From the NCBI RefSeq assembly GCF_018205345.1, contig NZ_JADRHM010000002.1, positions 1 through 64,000 of the forward strand: a stretch of 64,000 nucleotides of DNA. The letters run 5' to 3'. Below are positions 26,846 to 36,214 of the stretch, one piece after another (within the stretch, counting starts at the first letter, position 1; every line of letters starts with the position of its first letter). A program made the translations under genes and the position numbers. The stretch is from Fusobacterium sp. DD2 (lineage in GTDB: Bacteria; Fusobacteriota; Fusobacteriia; Fusobacteriales; Fusobacteriaceae). The notes below the pieces were generated by a model. It worked only from the letters and a program-made list of their open reading frames with translations. It was not told the DNA's origin and did no database searches.

Positions 26846-27265
26846 CTATGCAATACCTAAATCTTTTTTAAGATCTTCAGTTGTTTCTTCAATTGGAGTA
26901 CCTGGTCTGTATACTCTGTTGAATCCCATAGCTTTAAATCTTTTTTCAACGTCTTCCCATACTTGTTTACCAACAACTATGTTTCCTCCAACATAAAGAA
27001 GAATGTCGTTTAGTCCAGCTTCTTCACATTTTTCTCTCATTCCTTGACAGTCTAATTCTCCGTGTCCGTATAGAGAAGAAACGATAATTGCATCTGCACT
27101 TGTTTCAACTGCTGCGTTGATAAAGTCAGCTTGTGGTGATAAAACTCCAACGTTTACCACGTCAAATCCATTAGCTTCTAATACGTGATGAATAATTTTG
27201 TTCCCAACTGCGTGACAGTCTGAACCTATAACTCCAATTACTACTTTTTTTCCATTTTTCTTCAT
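26846..27265 (-). CDS. glmS: Glutamate mutase sigma subunit (cobalamin-binding)
   Basis: A 139-residue B12-binding subunit of glutamate mutase. The DxHxxG motif of base-off cobalamin binding is GSDCHAVG, with His18 as the lower cobalt ligand. [13 protein letters not shown] and [11 protein letters not shown] also match. The ATG at 27265 is 9 bases after GGAGG. The ATG at 27274 abuts the site and adds only three residues. First gene of the seven-gene operon ending with citF. A promoter candidate (TTGCTT 27337-27332, TATATT 27315-27310, 16 apart) lies upstream. Confidence 0.96.
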   Translation of the reverse strand: MKKNGKKVVIGVIGSDCHAVGNKIIHHVLEANGFDVVNVGVLSPQADFINAAVETSADAIIVSSLYGHGELDCQGMREKCEEAGLNDILLYVGGNIVVGKQVWEDVEKRFKAMGFNRVYRPGTPIEETTEDLKKDLGIA

Positions 27266-27309
27266 GAAAAACATCCTCCTTGTGTCTTATATTAAAACCT
27301 TTTGATAAT

Positions 27310-27337
27310 AATATACTACATTTTTACAAAAAAGCAA
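27310..27337 (-). promoter_or_regulatory. Candidate promoter of the glutamate mutase operon
   Basis: On the minus strand TTGCTT and TATATT are 16 bases apart, about 45 bases before glmS. This is a moderate match only. The rest of the gap to rimP (27338-27629) is extremely AT-rich and shows nothing I can interpret. Confidence 0.4.
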
Positions 27338-27629
27338 TAGTTATTTATATTATGAATAATTAACATTAAAAAATTTAATTTAATATATCCATCCTTTATT
27401 TTATAAGGTTTTTCAAACACTCACCATACTTTTTTCGAACTTTTTTTGAAAAAAATTTAAAAATGTAGCTTTTTTTATCATTTAATATATTAATGTTAAA
27501 TATAACTATTTTATATTATAACACAAAATACGGAATTTTATTATATTTTTCTTTTTTTGTCATTTTTTAACCGAGAAATTTCTCTCATATGTAAAAGGTA
27601 GAAAAAAAATATTTTATTCCTACTAACAA

Positions 27630-27658
27630 TTGATTTTTTTACAATTATATGCTACAAT
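27630..27658 (+). promoter_or_regulatory. Promoter of the rimP-nusA-infB operon
   Basis: TTGATT (27630-27635) and TACAAT (27653-27658) with a 17-base spacer. A start near 27665 gives a leader of about 110 bases before rimP. Confidence 0.65.
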
Positions 27659-27686
27659 AACTTGAATAAAGTAGTATGCTAGTTAT

Positions 27687-27739
27687 AAAGGGAGTGGGTA
27701 AATTTCTATCCACTCCCTCTTTAGTAGAGTATAGAAATT
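27687..27739 (+). promoter_or_regulatory. Structured leader RNA before rimP (hairpin or pseudoknot)
   Basis: AGGGAGTGG (27689-27697) pairs perfectly with CCACTCCCT (27710-27718), extended inward by up to three pairs. The hairpin loop segment AATTTCTAT (27701-27709) is the exact complement of ATAGAAATT (27731-27739). The two 9-bp helices would stack with no spacer between them, with connecting loops of 3 and 12 bases, which fits an H-type pseudoknot. A T run (27748-27755) follows some way on. Function unknown; autoregulation of the operon is a guess. Confidence 0.55.
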
Positions 27740-27773
27740 CTTTAGTATTTTTTTTAGAAATGAGGTGAAAACT

Positions 27774-28253
27774 ATGGCAAATTCAAGCAATGAAGCGATT
27801 ATTCAAAAAATTGAAAAAATAGTAACTCCAGTTATAGAAGAGATGAATCTTTCTCTTGTTGATGTTGAGTATATGCAAGATGGTGGTTACTGGTATGTGA
27901 GAATATACGTAGAAAATATGAGTGGTGACATCACATTAGAAGATTGTGCAGCAATCAGTAATAAAATTGAAGATGACGTAGATAAGCTAATTGATAAAAA
28001 ATTCTTCTTAGAGGTTTCTTCTCCTGGAATAGAAAGACCTCTTAAAAAAATAGGAGATTTTGTAAGATTTAAAGGTGAAAAAGCAAAATTAAGTTTAAAA
28101 CATAAAATTGACGATTGTAAAAACTTTGAAGGTATCATAACTGATTGTAAAGATGAAATTATATTTTTGGAAATTGATGAAAACAAAACACTAGAAATTC
28201 CTTTTTCAGAAGTAAGAAAAGCTAATCTTGTTTATGAATTCGATGAGTTTTAA
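27774..28253 (+). CDS. rimP: Ribosome maturation factor RimP
   Basis: A 159-residue RimP (YlxS/YhbC) protein needed for 30S subunit assembly. Motifs include LVDVEYMQDGGYWYVRIYVE, ITLEDCAAISNKIEDDVD and FFLEVSSPGIERPLKK. The ATG at 27774 is 6 bases after GAGGTG; a GTG at 27765 overlaps that site and is rejected. First gene of the housekeeping run, in the conserved order rimP-nusA-ylxR-ylxQ-infB-rbfA. Its leader is structured. Confidence 0.95.
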   Translation: MANSSNEAIIQKIEKIVTPVIEEMNLSLVDVEYMQDGGYWYVRIYVENMSGDITLEDCAAISNKIEDDVDKLIDKKFFLEVSSPGIERPLKKIGDFVRFKGEKAKLSLKHKIDDCKNFEGIITDCKDEIIFLEIDENKTLEIPFSEVRKANLVYEFDEF

Positions 28254-28279
28254 AAAGGTTTTCAGGAGGGTATATTAGG

Positions 28280-29344
28280 ATGAAAAGTAAAGACGCTAAA
28301 GTATTTTTACAAGCTTTAGAAGAGCTAGAAAAAGAAAAGGGTATTAGTAAAGAAAGTCTTCTACTAACTGTTGAGCAAGCTCTGTTGGCTGCCTACAAGA
28401 AAAATTACGGAGAAGAGGAAAATGTTGAAGTTGAAATAGACAGAGAAACTGGAGATGTTAAAATCTATGAAGTTAAAACTGTTGTTCCAACTGAAGATCT
28501 ATATGATGCAGCTGTTGAAATTTCTTTAGACGATGCTCTAGAAATTAAAAAGAGAGTTAAAATCGGTGATGTTATAAGAATCGAAGTTAACTGTGAAGAC
28601 TTCAGAAGAAACGCTATTCAAAATGGAAAACAGATAGTTATCCAAAAAGTGAGAGAGGCTGAAAGACAATATATATATGACAGATTTAAAGTCAGAGAAC
28701 ATGATATCATCAATGGTATAATCAGAAGAATAGATGACAGAAAAAATGTTTTCGTAGAATTTGACGGAATAGAAGCTGTCCTAACTCCAAATGAACAATC
28801 CCCTGCTGATACATACAGAGTTGGAGAAAGATTAAAAGTTTATTTAGCTGAAGTAGAAAAAACAAACAAATTCCCTAAAATAGTTATATCTAGAAAGAAC
28901 GAAGGTCTTTTAAGAAAACTATTTGAATTAGAGATACCAGAGATAACTTCAGGTCTTATCGAAATCAAAGGGGTGGCAAGAGAAGCAGGGTCAAGAGCAA
29001 AAGTTGCTGTATATTCTGCTGATCCTAACATTGATACTGTTGGTGCATGTATAGGACAAAAAGGACTTAGAATCAAAAATATAGTTAATGAACTAAATGG
29101 TGAAAAAATAGATATCGTTGTATGGAAAGAATCTGTACAAGAGTTCGTATCTGCAGTTTTAAGCCCAGCAAAGGTTATAAGTGTAGAGGTGCTTGAAGAT
29201 GAAAATACAGCTAGAGTTATTGTTGATAATTCACAACTATCTTTAGCTATTGGTAAAAATGGACAAAATGCTAGACTAGCTGCTAAGTTAACTGGAATGA
29301 GAGTTGACATAAAAACTGCAAATAGTGTTGAAGAAGGAGAATAA
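28280..29344 (+). CDS. nusA: Transcription termination/antitermination factor NusA
   Basis: A 354-residue NusA with an N-terminal RNA-polymerase-binding domain (MKSKDAKVFLQALEELEKEKG), an S1 domain (about 130-200, IINGIIRRIDDRKNVFVEFDG) and two KH domains (GACIGQKGLRIKNIVNEL, then LAIGKNGQNARLAAKLTG). It ends soon after KH2, without the acidic repeats of E. coli NusA, as in Gram-positive versions. AGGAGGG precedes the ATG. It acts on RNA polymerase pausing and termination, and couples to the ribosome. Confidence 0.97.
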   Translation: MKSKDAKVFLQALEELEKEKGISKESLLLTVEQALLAAYKKNYGEEENVEVEIDRETGDVKIYEVKTVVPTEDLYDAAVEISLDDALEIKKRVKIGDVIRIEVNCEDFRRNAIQNGKQIVIQKVREAERQYIYDRFKVREHDIINGIIRRIDDRKNVFVEFDGIEAVLTPNEQSPADTYRVGERLKVYLAEVEKTNKFPKIVISRKNEGLLRKLFELEIPEITSGLIEIKGVAREAGSRAKVAVYSADPNIDTVGACIGQKGLRIKNIVNELNGEKIDIVVWKESVQEFVSAVLSPAKVISVEVLEDENTARVIVDNSQLSLAIGKNGQNARLAAKLTGMRVDIKTANSVEEGE

Positions 29345-29346
29345 TT

Positions 29347-29874
29347 TTGGAAAGCACAACTGTTCATGAAAGAACTTGTTTTATTTGCAAAAAGAAAGAT
29401 GAAAAAAAGAATCTTTTCAGATTGGTTAAAACTGGAGATTCACAATATAGTTTTGATGAAAAGCAAAGACAACAAAGCAGAGGTTATTACGTGTGTAAAA
29501 ATCATGAATGCTTAAAAAGATTGTCTAAACACAAAAAAATAAAAATGAGTACGGAAGATTTAATGAAAATGCTAAATCTTTTGAAAAAAACGGAAAAGGA
29601 CTATTTAAATATTTTGAAGGCAATGAAAAACTCACAGGCTTTATCTTTTGGTATGAATATGGTTTTAGAAGATATTGAGCATATACATTTCCTAGTTCTT
29701 GCAGAAGATATAAGCGAAAAGAATGAGAAAAAACTTCTTGCAAAGGCACAAGAACTGAACATTAGTTATGTGTATTACGGAAATAAGAACCAACTTGGAG
29801 AAATATTTGGGAAAAGTGAAGTCAGTGTTATTGCTGTGAAAAGTAAAAAGATGGCCCGTGGACTCATAGACTAA
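29347..29874 (+). CDS. YlxR-YlxQ fusion (DUF448 plus L7Ae-like domain)
   Basis: A 175-residue protein joining two families that in most bacteria are separate neighbours between nusA and infB. Residues about 8-70 form the YlxR (DUF448) domain, with RTCFICKKKDEKKNLFRLVK and SRGYYVCKNHECLKR; Cys11, Cys14 and later Cys residues are placed as in the family. Residues about 80-175 match the small L7Ae/L30e-like YlxQ protein (SQALSFGMNMVLEDIEHIHFLVLAEDIS). The start is TTG, 2 bases after the nusA stop, behind GGAGAA; no ATG is in frame nearby. YlxR has been linked to RNase P modulation, and L7Ae-like proteins bind kink-turn RNA, so an RNA-binding role is likely. Confidence 0.88.
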   Translation: MESTTVHERTCFICKKKDEKKNLFRLVKTGDSQYSFDEKQRQQSRGYYVCKNHECLKRLSKHKKIKMSTEDLMKMLNLLKKTEKDYLNILKAMKNSQALSFGMNMVLEDIEHIHFLVLAEDISEKNEKKLLAKAQELNISYVYYGNKNQLGEIFGKSEVSVIAVKSKKMARGLID

Positions 29875-29896
29875 CCTAAATTTAGGAGGTATGTGA

Positions 29897-32095
29897 ATGA
29901 AAAAAAGAGTACATGAGTTAGCTAAGGATTATGGAATAAATAACAAGGAGTTTATGGCTTTGTTAAATGATGAACTTCAAATAGAAGTTACGTCTCATCT
30001 ATCTAGCTTAGCTGAGAAAGATATTGATAAAATAAAGTCTTATTTTGACAATATGAGTAAACAGAAAGCAGAGAAAAAAGAGAAGAAAGATAAAAAAGGA
30101 GCTACATTGAAAAAAAGATTTTTAGAAGAAGAGGAAATGTTTGACGAAGAGGACACCTCAACAGGAAGAAAAAACAAAGGTAACAACAATAAAAAGAACG
30201 GTAAAAAAGGTTCTTTTGAAAACAAAAACGATGACAAGAACAAAAAGAAAAATAAAAAGAAAAAAGGTAGAAGAACTGACTTCGTAATGAAGACTGTTGA
30301 AGCTGCTGGATCTGAAACTATTGAAGAAGATGGAATGAAAATCATAAAAATCAGAGGAGAAATCACAGTTGGTGACTTCGCTGATAGACTTGGAGTTCCT
30401 AGTTCTGAAATAATCAAAAAACTGTTCCTTAAAGGACAAATGCTTACTATTAACAGCCCACTATCTATAGATATGGCAGAAGAAATCGCTGTTGATTACG
30501 ATGCACTTGTAGAGGAAGAGGAAGAAATCGAATTAGAGTTTGGAGAAAAATTTGCACTTGAAGTTGAAGATAAAGAGGAAGATCTTGTTGAAAGACCACC
30601 TGTAATCACTATCATGGGACACGTTGACCACGGTAAAACTTCATTACTAGATGCTATCAGAGCAAGTAACGTTGTATCTGGAGAAGATGGTGGAATCACT
30701 CAAAAGATTGGTGCTTACCAAATAGTTAAAAACGGTAAGAAAATAACATTTGTTGACACACCAGGTCACGAAGCTTTTACTGATATGAGAGCTAGAGGAG
30801 CTCAAGTAACTGACATAGCTATACTAGTTGTAGCTGCAGATGACGGTGTAATGCCACAAACTGTTGAAGCATTATCACACGCTAAAGCTGCAGGAGTACC
30901 TATCATTGTTGCAGTTAACAAAATAGATAAACCTGAAGCTAACCCTATGAAAGTTAAACAGGAACTTATGGAACATGGGCTTGTTTCTGTAGAATGGGGA
31001 GGAGATACTGAGTTTGTTGAAGTATCTGCTAAGAAAAAACTTCATCTTGACGATTTATTAGATACTATACTTATAACTGCTGAAATTCTTGAATTAAAAG
31101 CAAATCCTAAGAAGAGAGCAAAAGGTGTAGTTCTAGAATCTAAACTTGATCCAAAAGTTGGACCAATAGCAGACGTACTAGTTCAAGAAGGAACTTTAAA
31201 AATAGGAGACGTTATTGTTGCTGGAGAAACTTATGGTAAAGTAAGAGCACTATTAAATGATAGAGGAGAAAGAACTGAACTAGTTGAACTTTCTCAACCA
31301 GCTGAAATTATTGGATTTAACGAAGTGCCTCAAGCTGGAGATACTATGTATGTAATTCAAAATGAACAACATGCAAAGAGAATCGTTGAAGAGGTTGCTA
31401 AAGAGAGAAAACTTGCTGAAACAAGCAGAAAAACAATAACTCTTGAATCACTATCTGAGCAATTTGATCATGAAAATGTAAAAGAGTTAAATCTTATCTT
31501 AAGAGCTGATTCTAGAGGATCTGTTGATGCTTTAAAAGAATCACTTTTAAAACTTTCTACTGATGAAGTTGCAGTTAACATCATTCAAGCTGCTGCTGGA
31601 GCAATTACTGAAAGTGACGTAAAACTTGCTGAAGTATCAAATGCTATCATTATTGGATTCCACGTAAGACCTACTACTAAAGCTATAAAAGAAGCTGAAG
31701 ATGATGGTGTAGAAATCAGAACTTCAAATATTATTTATCATATTACTGAAGATATTGAAAAAGCACTTACTGGTATGCTTGATCCAGAATTTAAAGAAGT
31801 ATACCTTGGAAGAGTTGAAATCAAAAAAGTATTCAAAGTTTCTAAAGTTGGAAACGTTGCTGGATGTGTCGTAGTTGACGGAAAAGTTAAAAGAGATGCC
31901 AGCGTCAGAGTACTTAGAAATGAAGTAGTAATATATGAAGGAAAACTTGCATCACTTAAGAGATTTAAAGATGATGCTAAAGATGTAATTCAAGGTCAAG
32001 AATGCGGACTTGGAATAGAAAATTTCAACGATATCAAAGAAGGAGATATTGTTGAGGCATTCGAAGTGCAAGAAATAAAAAGAACTCTAAAATAA
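29897..32095 (+). CDS. infB: Translation initiation factor IF-2
   Basis: A 732-residue IF-2, the GTPase that brings fMet-tRNA to the 30S subunit. The N-terminus has the IF2_N fold ([20 protein letters not shown]), then a long Lys/Asn-rich linker (about 60-130), a second IF2_N-like segment, and the G domain starting near residue 235: [23 protein letters not shown]. Domains 2, 3 and the tRNA-binding C-terminal domain follow. AGGAGG precedes the ATG. It is in the conserved place between ylxRQ and rbfA. Confidence 0.97.
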   Translation: MKKRVHELAKDYGINNKEFMALLNDELQIEVTSHLSSLAEKDIDKIKSYFDNMSKQKAEKKEKKDKKGATLKKRFLEEEEMFDEEDTSTGRKNKGNNNKKNGKKGSFENKNDDKNKKKNKKKKGRRTDFVMKTVEAAGSETIEEDGMKIIKIRGEITVGDFADRLGVPSSEIIKKLFLKGQMLTINSPLSIDMAEEIAVDYDALVEEEEEIELEFGEKFALEVEDKEEDLVERPPVITIMGHVDHGKTSLLDAIRASNVVSGEDGGITQKIGAYQIVKNGKKITFVDTPGHEAFTDMRARGAQVTDIAILVVAADDGVMPQTVEALSHAKAAGVPIIVAVNKIDKPEANPMKVKQELMEHGLVSVEWGGDTEFVEVSAKKKLHLDDLLDTILITAEILELKANPKKRAKGVVLESKLDPKVGPIADVLVQEGTLKIGDVIVAGETYGKVRALLNDRGERTELVELSQPAEIIGFNEVPQAGDTMYVIQNEQHAKRIVEEVAKERKLAETSRKTITLESLSEQFDHENVKELNLILRADSRGSVDALKESLLKLSTDEVAVNIIQAAAGAITESDVKLAEVSNAIIIGFHVRPTTKAIKEAEDDGVEIRTSNIIYHITEDIEKALTGMLDPEFKEVYLGRVEIKKVFKVSKVGNVAGCVVVDGKVKRDASVRVLRNEVVIYEGKLASLKRFKDDAKDVIQGQECGLGIENFNDIKEGDIVEAFEVQEIKRTLK

Positions 32096-32128
32096 TCTGG
32101 AACATAATAACAGAAAGAGAGTGATAAT

Positions 32129-32485
32129 ATGAAAAGACAAAGATTGGCTGGAATTGAAAAGGAAATGGCAAGAGTAATATCTCAAGCTATATTCTTAGAA
32201 GTTAAAAATCCTAAAGTTAAAGGACTTGTATCAGTAACTAATGTAAGAGTTACTGAGGACCTTAAATTTGCTGATGTATATTTCAGTATACTTCCAAGTT
32301 TAGATAATCAAGAAGCTGACAAAGAAACTGTTCTTGAAGGTTTAAATGAGATCAAAGGATTTTTAAGAAAAAAAGTAGCTGAAGAAATTGAAATTAGATA
32401 CATTCCTGAAATAAGAGTTAAAATAGATGATTCTATTGAACATGCAGTAAAAATATCAAAACTTTTAAATGACTTAAAAGGGTAG
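32129..32485 (+). CDS. rbfA: 30S ribosome-binding factor RbfA
   Basis: A 118-residue cold-shock ribosome assembly factor with the family core MKRQRLAGIEKEMARVISQ, VSVTNVRVTEDLKFADVYFS and RYIPEIRVKIDDSIEHAVKISKLL. It binds the 30S subunit near helix 1 of 16S rRNA. It ends only 8 bases before the ATG of the recJ gene, whose ribosome site lies in its last codons. Confidence 0.95.
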   Translation: MKRQRLAGIEKEMARVISQAIFLEVKNPKVKGLVSVTNVRVTEDLKFADVYFSILPSLDNQEADKETVLEGLNEIKGFLRKKVAEEIEIRYIPEIRVKIDDSIEHAVKISKLLNDLKG

Positions 32486-32493
32486 TGATTTAC

Positions 32494-34212
32494 ATGCACT
32501 GGGAATATAGTTCACTACCTCAATCTCTTATTGAAACTAAGGCTATGCAACTAAAAAAAGACAAACTACTTACAACCTTATTACTCAATAGAGGATTTTC
32601 AGATGAAAAGAGCGCAAATGAATTTATAAACCCTAAAATTGAAGATTTTAGAGATCCCTTTAAATTTGAAAAAATGGATGAAATAGTAGATCTCATACTT
32701 GATAAGAAAAATAAAAATGAGAAAATATTTATTTATGGAGATTATGATGTAGACGGAATAACTGCTGCAGTGTTCTTGGTGAAAGTTTTAACTGAAATTG
32801 GAATGGATGTAGACTATTATATTCCTAACAGAATGGAAGAGGGTTACGGCCTGGATAAAAAAGCCATTAACTTCATGCATAAAAAGAACTGTACTTTAGC
32901 AATAACTGTTGATACTGGAGTAAACTCCATAGAGGATGTCAAATATGCAGAGTCTTTGGGAATGAAAGTAATCGTTACAGATCACCATAAATCTATTAAG
33001 GATAAAGAGGATGAGGAACTTCTCCTTTTAAATCCAAAACTTAGTGACACTTATGAGTTTAAATACCTTTCTGGTGCTGGAGTAGCACTAAAGGTAGCTC
33101 AGGGTGTATACTTAAAATTAAAGGAAGATTTGAAAAAACTATACCAATATATGGATATAGTGATGATAGGTACAGTTGCAGATGTAGTACCTATGATTGA
33201 TGAAAATAGAATAATAATAAAAGAGGGATTGAAAGTCTTAAAAGATACAAAAGTTAAAGGACTTATGTATCTTCTGAAATATCTAAAATTTCAGAATAAG
33301 ACTCTCAATACCACTGATGTGAGCTATTTCATTTCCCCTATGATTAATTCACTTGGAAGAATAGGTATCTCAAAAATGGGAGCTGATTTTTTTCTTAAAG
33401 ATGATGAATTTGAAATATACAATATTATAGAAGAGATGAAAAGAGCTAATAAAAAAAGAAGAGAGCTCGAAAAAAATATATATGATGATGCCAATGCCAA
33501 AATACTTAAAATGAAAGATGGAAAACCAAAATGTGCTTTCCTTTATTCAGATAAATGGCATCCTGGAGTCATTGGTGTCGTATCTTCAAGGCTAAGTATA
33601 AAATACAATATGCCTATTGCACTAGTTGCACTTAAAGACAACATTGGAAAAGCATCTTGTAGAAGTGTAAAAGGAATTAGTGTTTTCAATATTTTTGAAA
33701 AGATGAAAGATAAACTTGTTAGATTTGGTGGCCATGATTTAGCTTCTGGATTTATTGTAAAACAGGAAAATCTTAGACTTATAGAAAAAATATTTAAAGA
33801 AAATATCCGTAAAATGGAAGTGCAGGAAGAAAAAAAATCATTAAAAATAGATTTAGAGTATCCTATTGAAAATATAGGTGATAAAATATTTAATGCAATG
33901 GAGTCTTTAGGCCCTTTTGGACTTGATAATCCTCACCCATTATTTATTGATAGGGACCTGTCTTTTGAATATATAAAAAAATTTGGTGTCAATAACAGGC
34001 ACTTTAATGGTATTATAAAGAAGAATGGAAAAACCTACCACATGGTAGCCTTTGATTTAGGTCACAAAATCAATGAACTTGAATCTAGAATACAAAATTT
34101 TGATATAGTCTACTACCCTGAAAAAGTAATTTATCGTGGGGAAGAGATTGTACAAATCAGAATAAAAGATATAAAAATAAAAGATGACTTTTATGAAATC
34201 TTTACTAAATAG
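32494..34212 (+). CDS. recJ: Single-stranded-DNA exonuclease RecJ
   Basis: A 572-residue DHH-family 5'-3' exonuclease, close in size to E. coli RecJ (577). The catalytic motifs are present: YGDYDVDGITA (motif I), TVDTGVNS (II), VTDHHKS (III, the DHH), and GRIG with a later SLGRIGISKMGADFFL segment. The DHHA1 RNA/DNA-binding part includes WHPGVIGVVSSRLS and FGGHDLASGF. I take the ATG at 32494; the GTG at 32485 overlaps the rbfA stop and lacks a spaced ribosome site. It acts in mismatch and recombination repair. Confidence 0.95.
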   Translation: MHWEYSSLPQSLIETKAMQLKKDKLLTTLLLNRGFSDEKSANEFINPKIEDFRDPFKFEKMDEIVDLILDKKNKNEKIFIYGDYDVDGITAAVFLVKVLTEIGMDVDYYIPNRMEEGYGLDKKAINFMHKKNCTLAITVDTGVNSIEDVKYAESLGMKVIVTDHHKSIKDKEDEELLLLNPKLSDTYEFKYLSGAGVALKVAQGVYLKLKEDLKKLYQYMDIVMIGTVADVVPMIDENRIIIKEGLKVLKDTKVKGLMYLLKYLKFQNKTLNTTDVSYFISPMINSLGRIGISKMGADFFLKDDEFEIYNIIEEMKRANKKRRELEKNIYDDANAKILKMKDGKPKCAFLYSDKWHPGVIGVVSSRLSIKYNMPIALVALKDNIGKASCRSVKGISVFNIFEKMKDKLVRFGGHDLASGFIVKQENLRLIEKIFKENIRKMEVQEEKKSLKIDLEYPIENIGDKIFNAMESLGPFGLDNPHPLFIDRDLSFEYIKKFGVNNRHFNGIIKKNGKTYHMVAFDLGHKINELESRIQNFDIVYYPEKVIYRGEEIVQIRIKDIKIKDDFYEIFTK

Positions 34213-34228
34213 AATTTAAGGAGGAACA

Positions 34229-35515
34229 ATGAAACACGAATTAAAAAAACTTGCAAACTCTGCAGTAGAAATCACAATTTCTTTAACTGCTGAAGAAGTA
34301 AAACCTATTAAAGAGGAAGTAACAAAGGAATTAGCTAAAAAAGTTGAAGTTCCAGGATTCAGAAAAGGGCATGTACCAGTAAGTACTGTTGAAACTCAAT
34401 TCAAAGAAAACATCAAAGAAGAAGTTACTGACAAAGTATTACATAAATACTATGAAGAAGTAATCAAAGCTGAAGATATTATGCCTATCAGCTACATTTC
34501 TAATGTAAATGCTGAACTTAAAGATACATTTACAGTAACATTTAACGTAGATGTTTATCCAGAAGTTAAATTAGGAGAATACAAAGGATTAGAAGTTGAA
34601 AAAGAAACTTTCGAAATGACTCCAGAAAAATTAGATGAAGAAATCAAAATGATGGTAAACAGCAGAGCTAAATTAGAAGATACTGAAGAAGGATACAAAG
34701 CTCAAATGGGTGACACTGTTGATTTAGCATTTGAAGGATTCATGGATGGAGTTCCATTTGAAGGTGGAAAAGCTGACTCTCATATGTTAAAATTAGGATC
34801 AAAAATGTTCATCGATAACTTCGAAGATCAACTAGTTGGATACACAGCTGGACAAGAAGGAGAAATTACAGTTAATTTCCCTGCTGAATACCACGTTGCT
34901 AGCTTAGCTGGAAAACCTGCAGTATTCAAAGTAAAAGTAAACGCTATCAAAAAACTTTCAGTTCCTGAATTAAACGACGAATTAGCAAAAGAATTTGGTG
35001 CTGAATCAGTTGAAGATTTAAAAGCTAAAACTTCTGAAAGAGTTACAGCAAGAGAAGAAGACAGAATCAAAGGACAATATATTGCTAAATTATTAGAAAA
35101 ATTAGCTGGAACAACTGAAGTTGAAATCCCTGTATCTATGGTAGCTTCTGAAGTAAGAGCTAGAATTGGAGAAATGGAACAACAATTAGCAGCTCAAGGA
35201 ATCAAACTTGATATGTACTTACAAATGACTGGAATGGATTTAAATAAATTACAATCTCAAATCGCTCCAATGGCAGCAGGAAAAGTTAAATCTGACCTAA
35301 TGTTAAGAGAAATCATCAAAGCTGAAAATATCGAAGCAACTGATGAAGAAGTAAATGCAAAAATGACTGAACTTGCTAAGATGTATGGAATGGAATTACC
35401 TCAATTAGAAGAACAACTTAAAAAACATAACAACTTAGAAAACTTCAAAATGTCTGTAAAAGAAGAATGCTTAATGCAAAAAGCTATAGATGTTTTAGTT
35501 AATAATGCAAAATAA
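34229..35515 (+). CDS. tig: Trigger factor (ribosome-associated chaperone)
   Basis: A 428-residue trigger factor with an N-terminal ribosome-binding domain carrying the signature VPGFRKGHVPVS (GFRxGxxP), a central FKBP-type isomerase domain (about 160-240, GDTVDLAFEGFMDGVPFEGGKADSHMLKLGS), and a helical C-terminal cradle. It holds nascent chains at the ribosome exit. GGAGGA precedes the ATG. Its place before clpP-clpX-lon is conserved in many bacteria. Confidence 0.97.
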   Translation: MKHELKKLANSAVEITISLTAEEVKPIKEEVTKELAKKVEVPGFRKGHVPVSTVETQFKENIKEEVTDKVLHKYYEEVIKAEDIMPISYISNVNAELKDTFTVTFNVDVYPEVKLGEYKGLEVEKETFEMTPEKLDEEIKMMVNSRAKLEDTEEGYKAQMGDTVDLAFEGFMDGVPFEGGKADSHMLKLGSKMFIDNFEDQLVGYTAGQEGEITVNFPAEYHVASLAGKPAVFKVKVNAIKKLSVPELNDELAKEFGAESVEDLKAKTSERVTAREEDRIKGQYIAKLLEKLAGTTEVEIPVSMVASEVRARIGEMEQQLAAQGIKLDMYLQMTGMDLNKLQSQIAPMAAGKVKSDLMLREIIKAENIEATDEEVNAKMTELAKMYGMELPQLEEQLKKHNNLENFKMSVKEECLMQKAIDVLVNNAK

Positions 35516-35523
35516 TAATATAA

Positions 35524-35553
35524 AGTACAGGAAGTAATATTACTTCCTGTACT
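35524..35553. repeat. Perfect 30-bp palindrome between tig and clpP
   Basis: Bases 35524-35538 are the exact reverse complement of 35539-35553 (half-site AGTACAGGAAGTAAT). As RNA it would fold into a stem just after the tig stop codon, but no T run follows, so it is not a classical terminator. It may stabilise the upstream message, be a processing site or bind a dimeric regulator. Confidence 0.7.
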
Positions 35554-35617
35554 CTTAAATAAATATTTAAACAATTGAAAGATTCTATTATTTAACTATT
35601 TATTTAAGGAGGTAGTT

Positions 35618-36193
35618 ATGTATAATCCAACTGTTATAGAAACAAATGGTAGGTCAGAAAGAGCCTACGATATATATTCAAGACTTTTAAAAGATAGAAT
35701 AATTTTTTTAGGAACAGAGATAGATGACAACGTTGCTAACGCAATAGTTGCTCAACTTCTTTTTTTAGAATCTGAAGACCCTGAGAAAGATATTATTATG
35801 TATATAAATAGTCCTGGAGGAGTGGTTACAGCAGGTATGGCAATATATGATACAATGAACTATATAAAGCCAGATGTTCAGACAGTATGCATTGGACAAG
35901 CTGCAAGTATGGGTGCTCTACTTCTTTCTGCAGGAGCAAAAGGAAAAAGATTTGCTCTTGAAAATTCAAGAATAATGATTCACCAGCCACTTGGTGGGGC
36001 TAAAGGACAGGCTACTGATATTGAAATTCAAGCTAAAGAAATAGTAAGAATTAAGAAAAACTTATCTGAAATCCTGTCTAAAGCAACTGGAAAAGATATT
36101 GACCAAATTATGAGAGATACTGAAAGAGATAATTATATGTCTGCTCAGGAAGCTGTTGAGTATGGTTTAATTGACCAGGTTTTTAAAAAATAA
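35618..36193 (+). CDS. clpP: ATP-dependent Clp protease proteolytic subunit
   Basis: A 191-residue serine protease that forms the 14-subunit chamber served by ClpX. The catalytic triad is Ser97 (GQAASMGA), His122 (MIHQPLGG) and Asp171 (RDNYMSA). Residues [24 protein letters not shown] match the usual N-terminus. AGGAGG precedes the ATG. It lies 21 bases before clpX and after the tig palindrome. Confidence 0.98.
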   Translation: MYNPTVIETNGRSERAYDIYSRLLKDRIIFLGTEIDDNVANAIVAQLLFLESEDPEKDIIMYINSPGGVVTAGMAIYDTMNYIKPDVQTVCIGQAASMGALLLSAGAKGKRFALENSRIMIHQPLGGAKGQATDIEIQAKEIVRIKKNLSEILSKATGKDIDQIMRDTERDNYMSAQEAVEYGLIDQVFKK

Positions 36194-36214
36194 GAGTAGA
36201 AGGGAGATTTAACA

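Noticed and set aside
27390-27640. Origin-like or protein-binding AT-rich region upstream of rimP
   Set aside because: No repeated boxes (such as DnaA boxes) were visible; simple AT richness is common in this genome.
35575-35602. Promoter directly before clpP (TTGAAA, 16, TATTTA)
   Set aside because: The start would fall on the ribosome site of clpP, leaving no room for translation initiation, so it is probably chance in AT-rich sequence.
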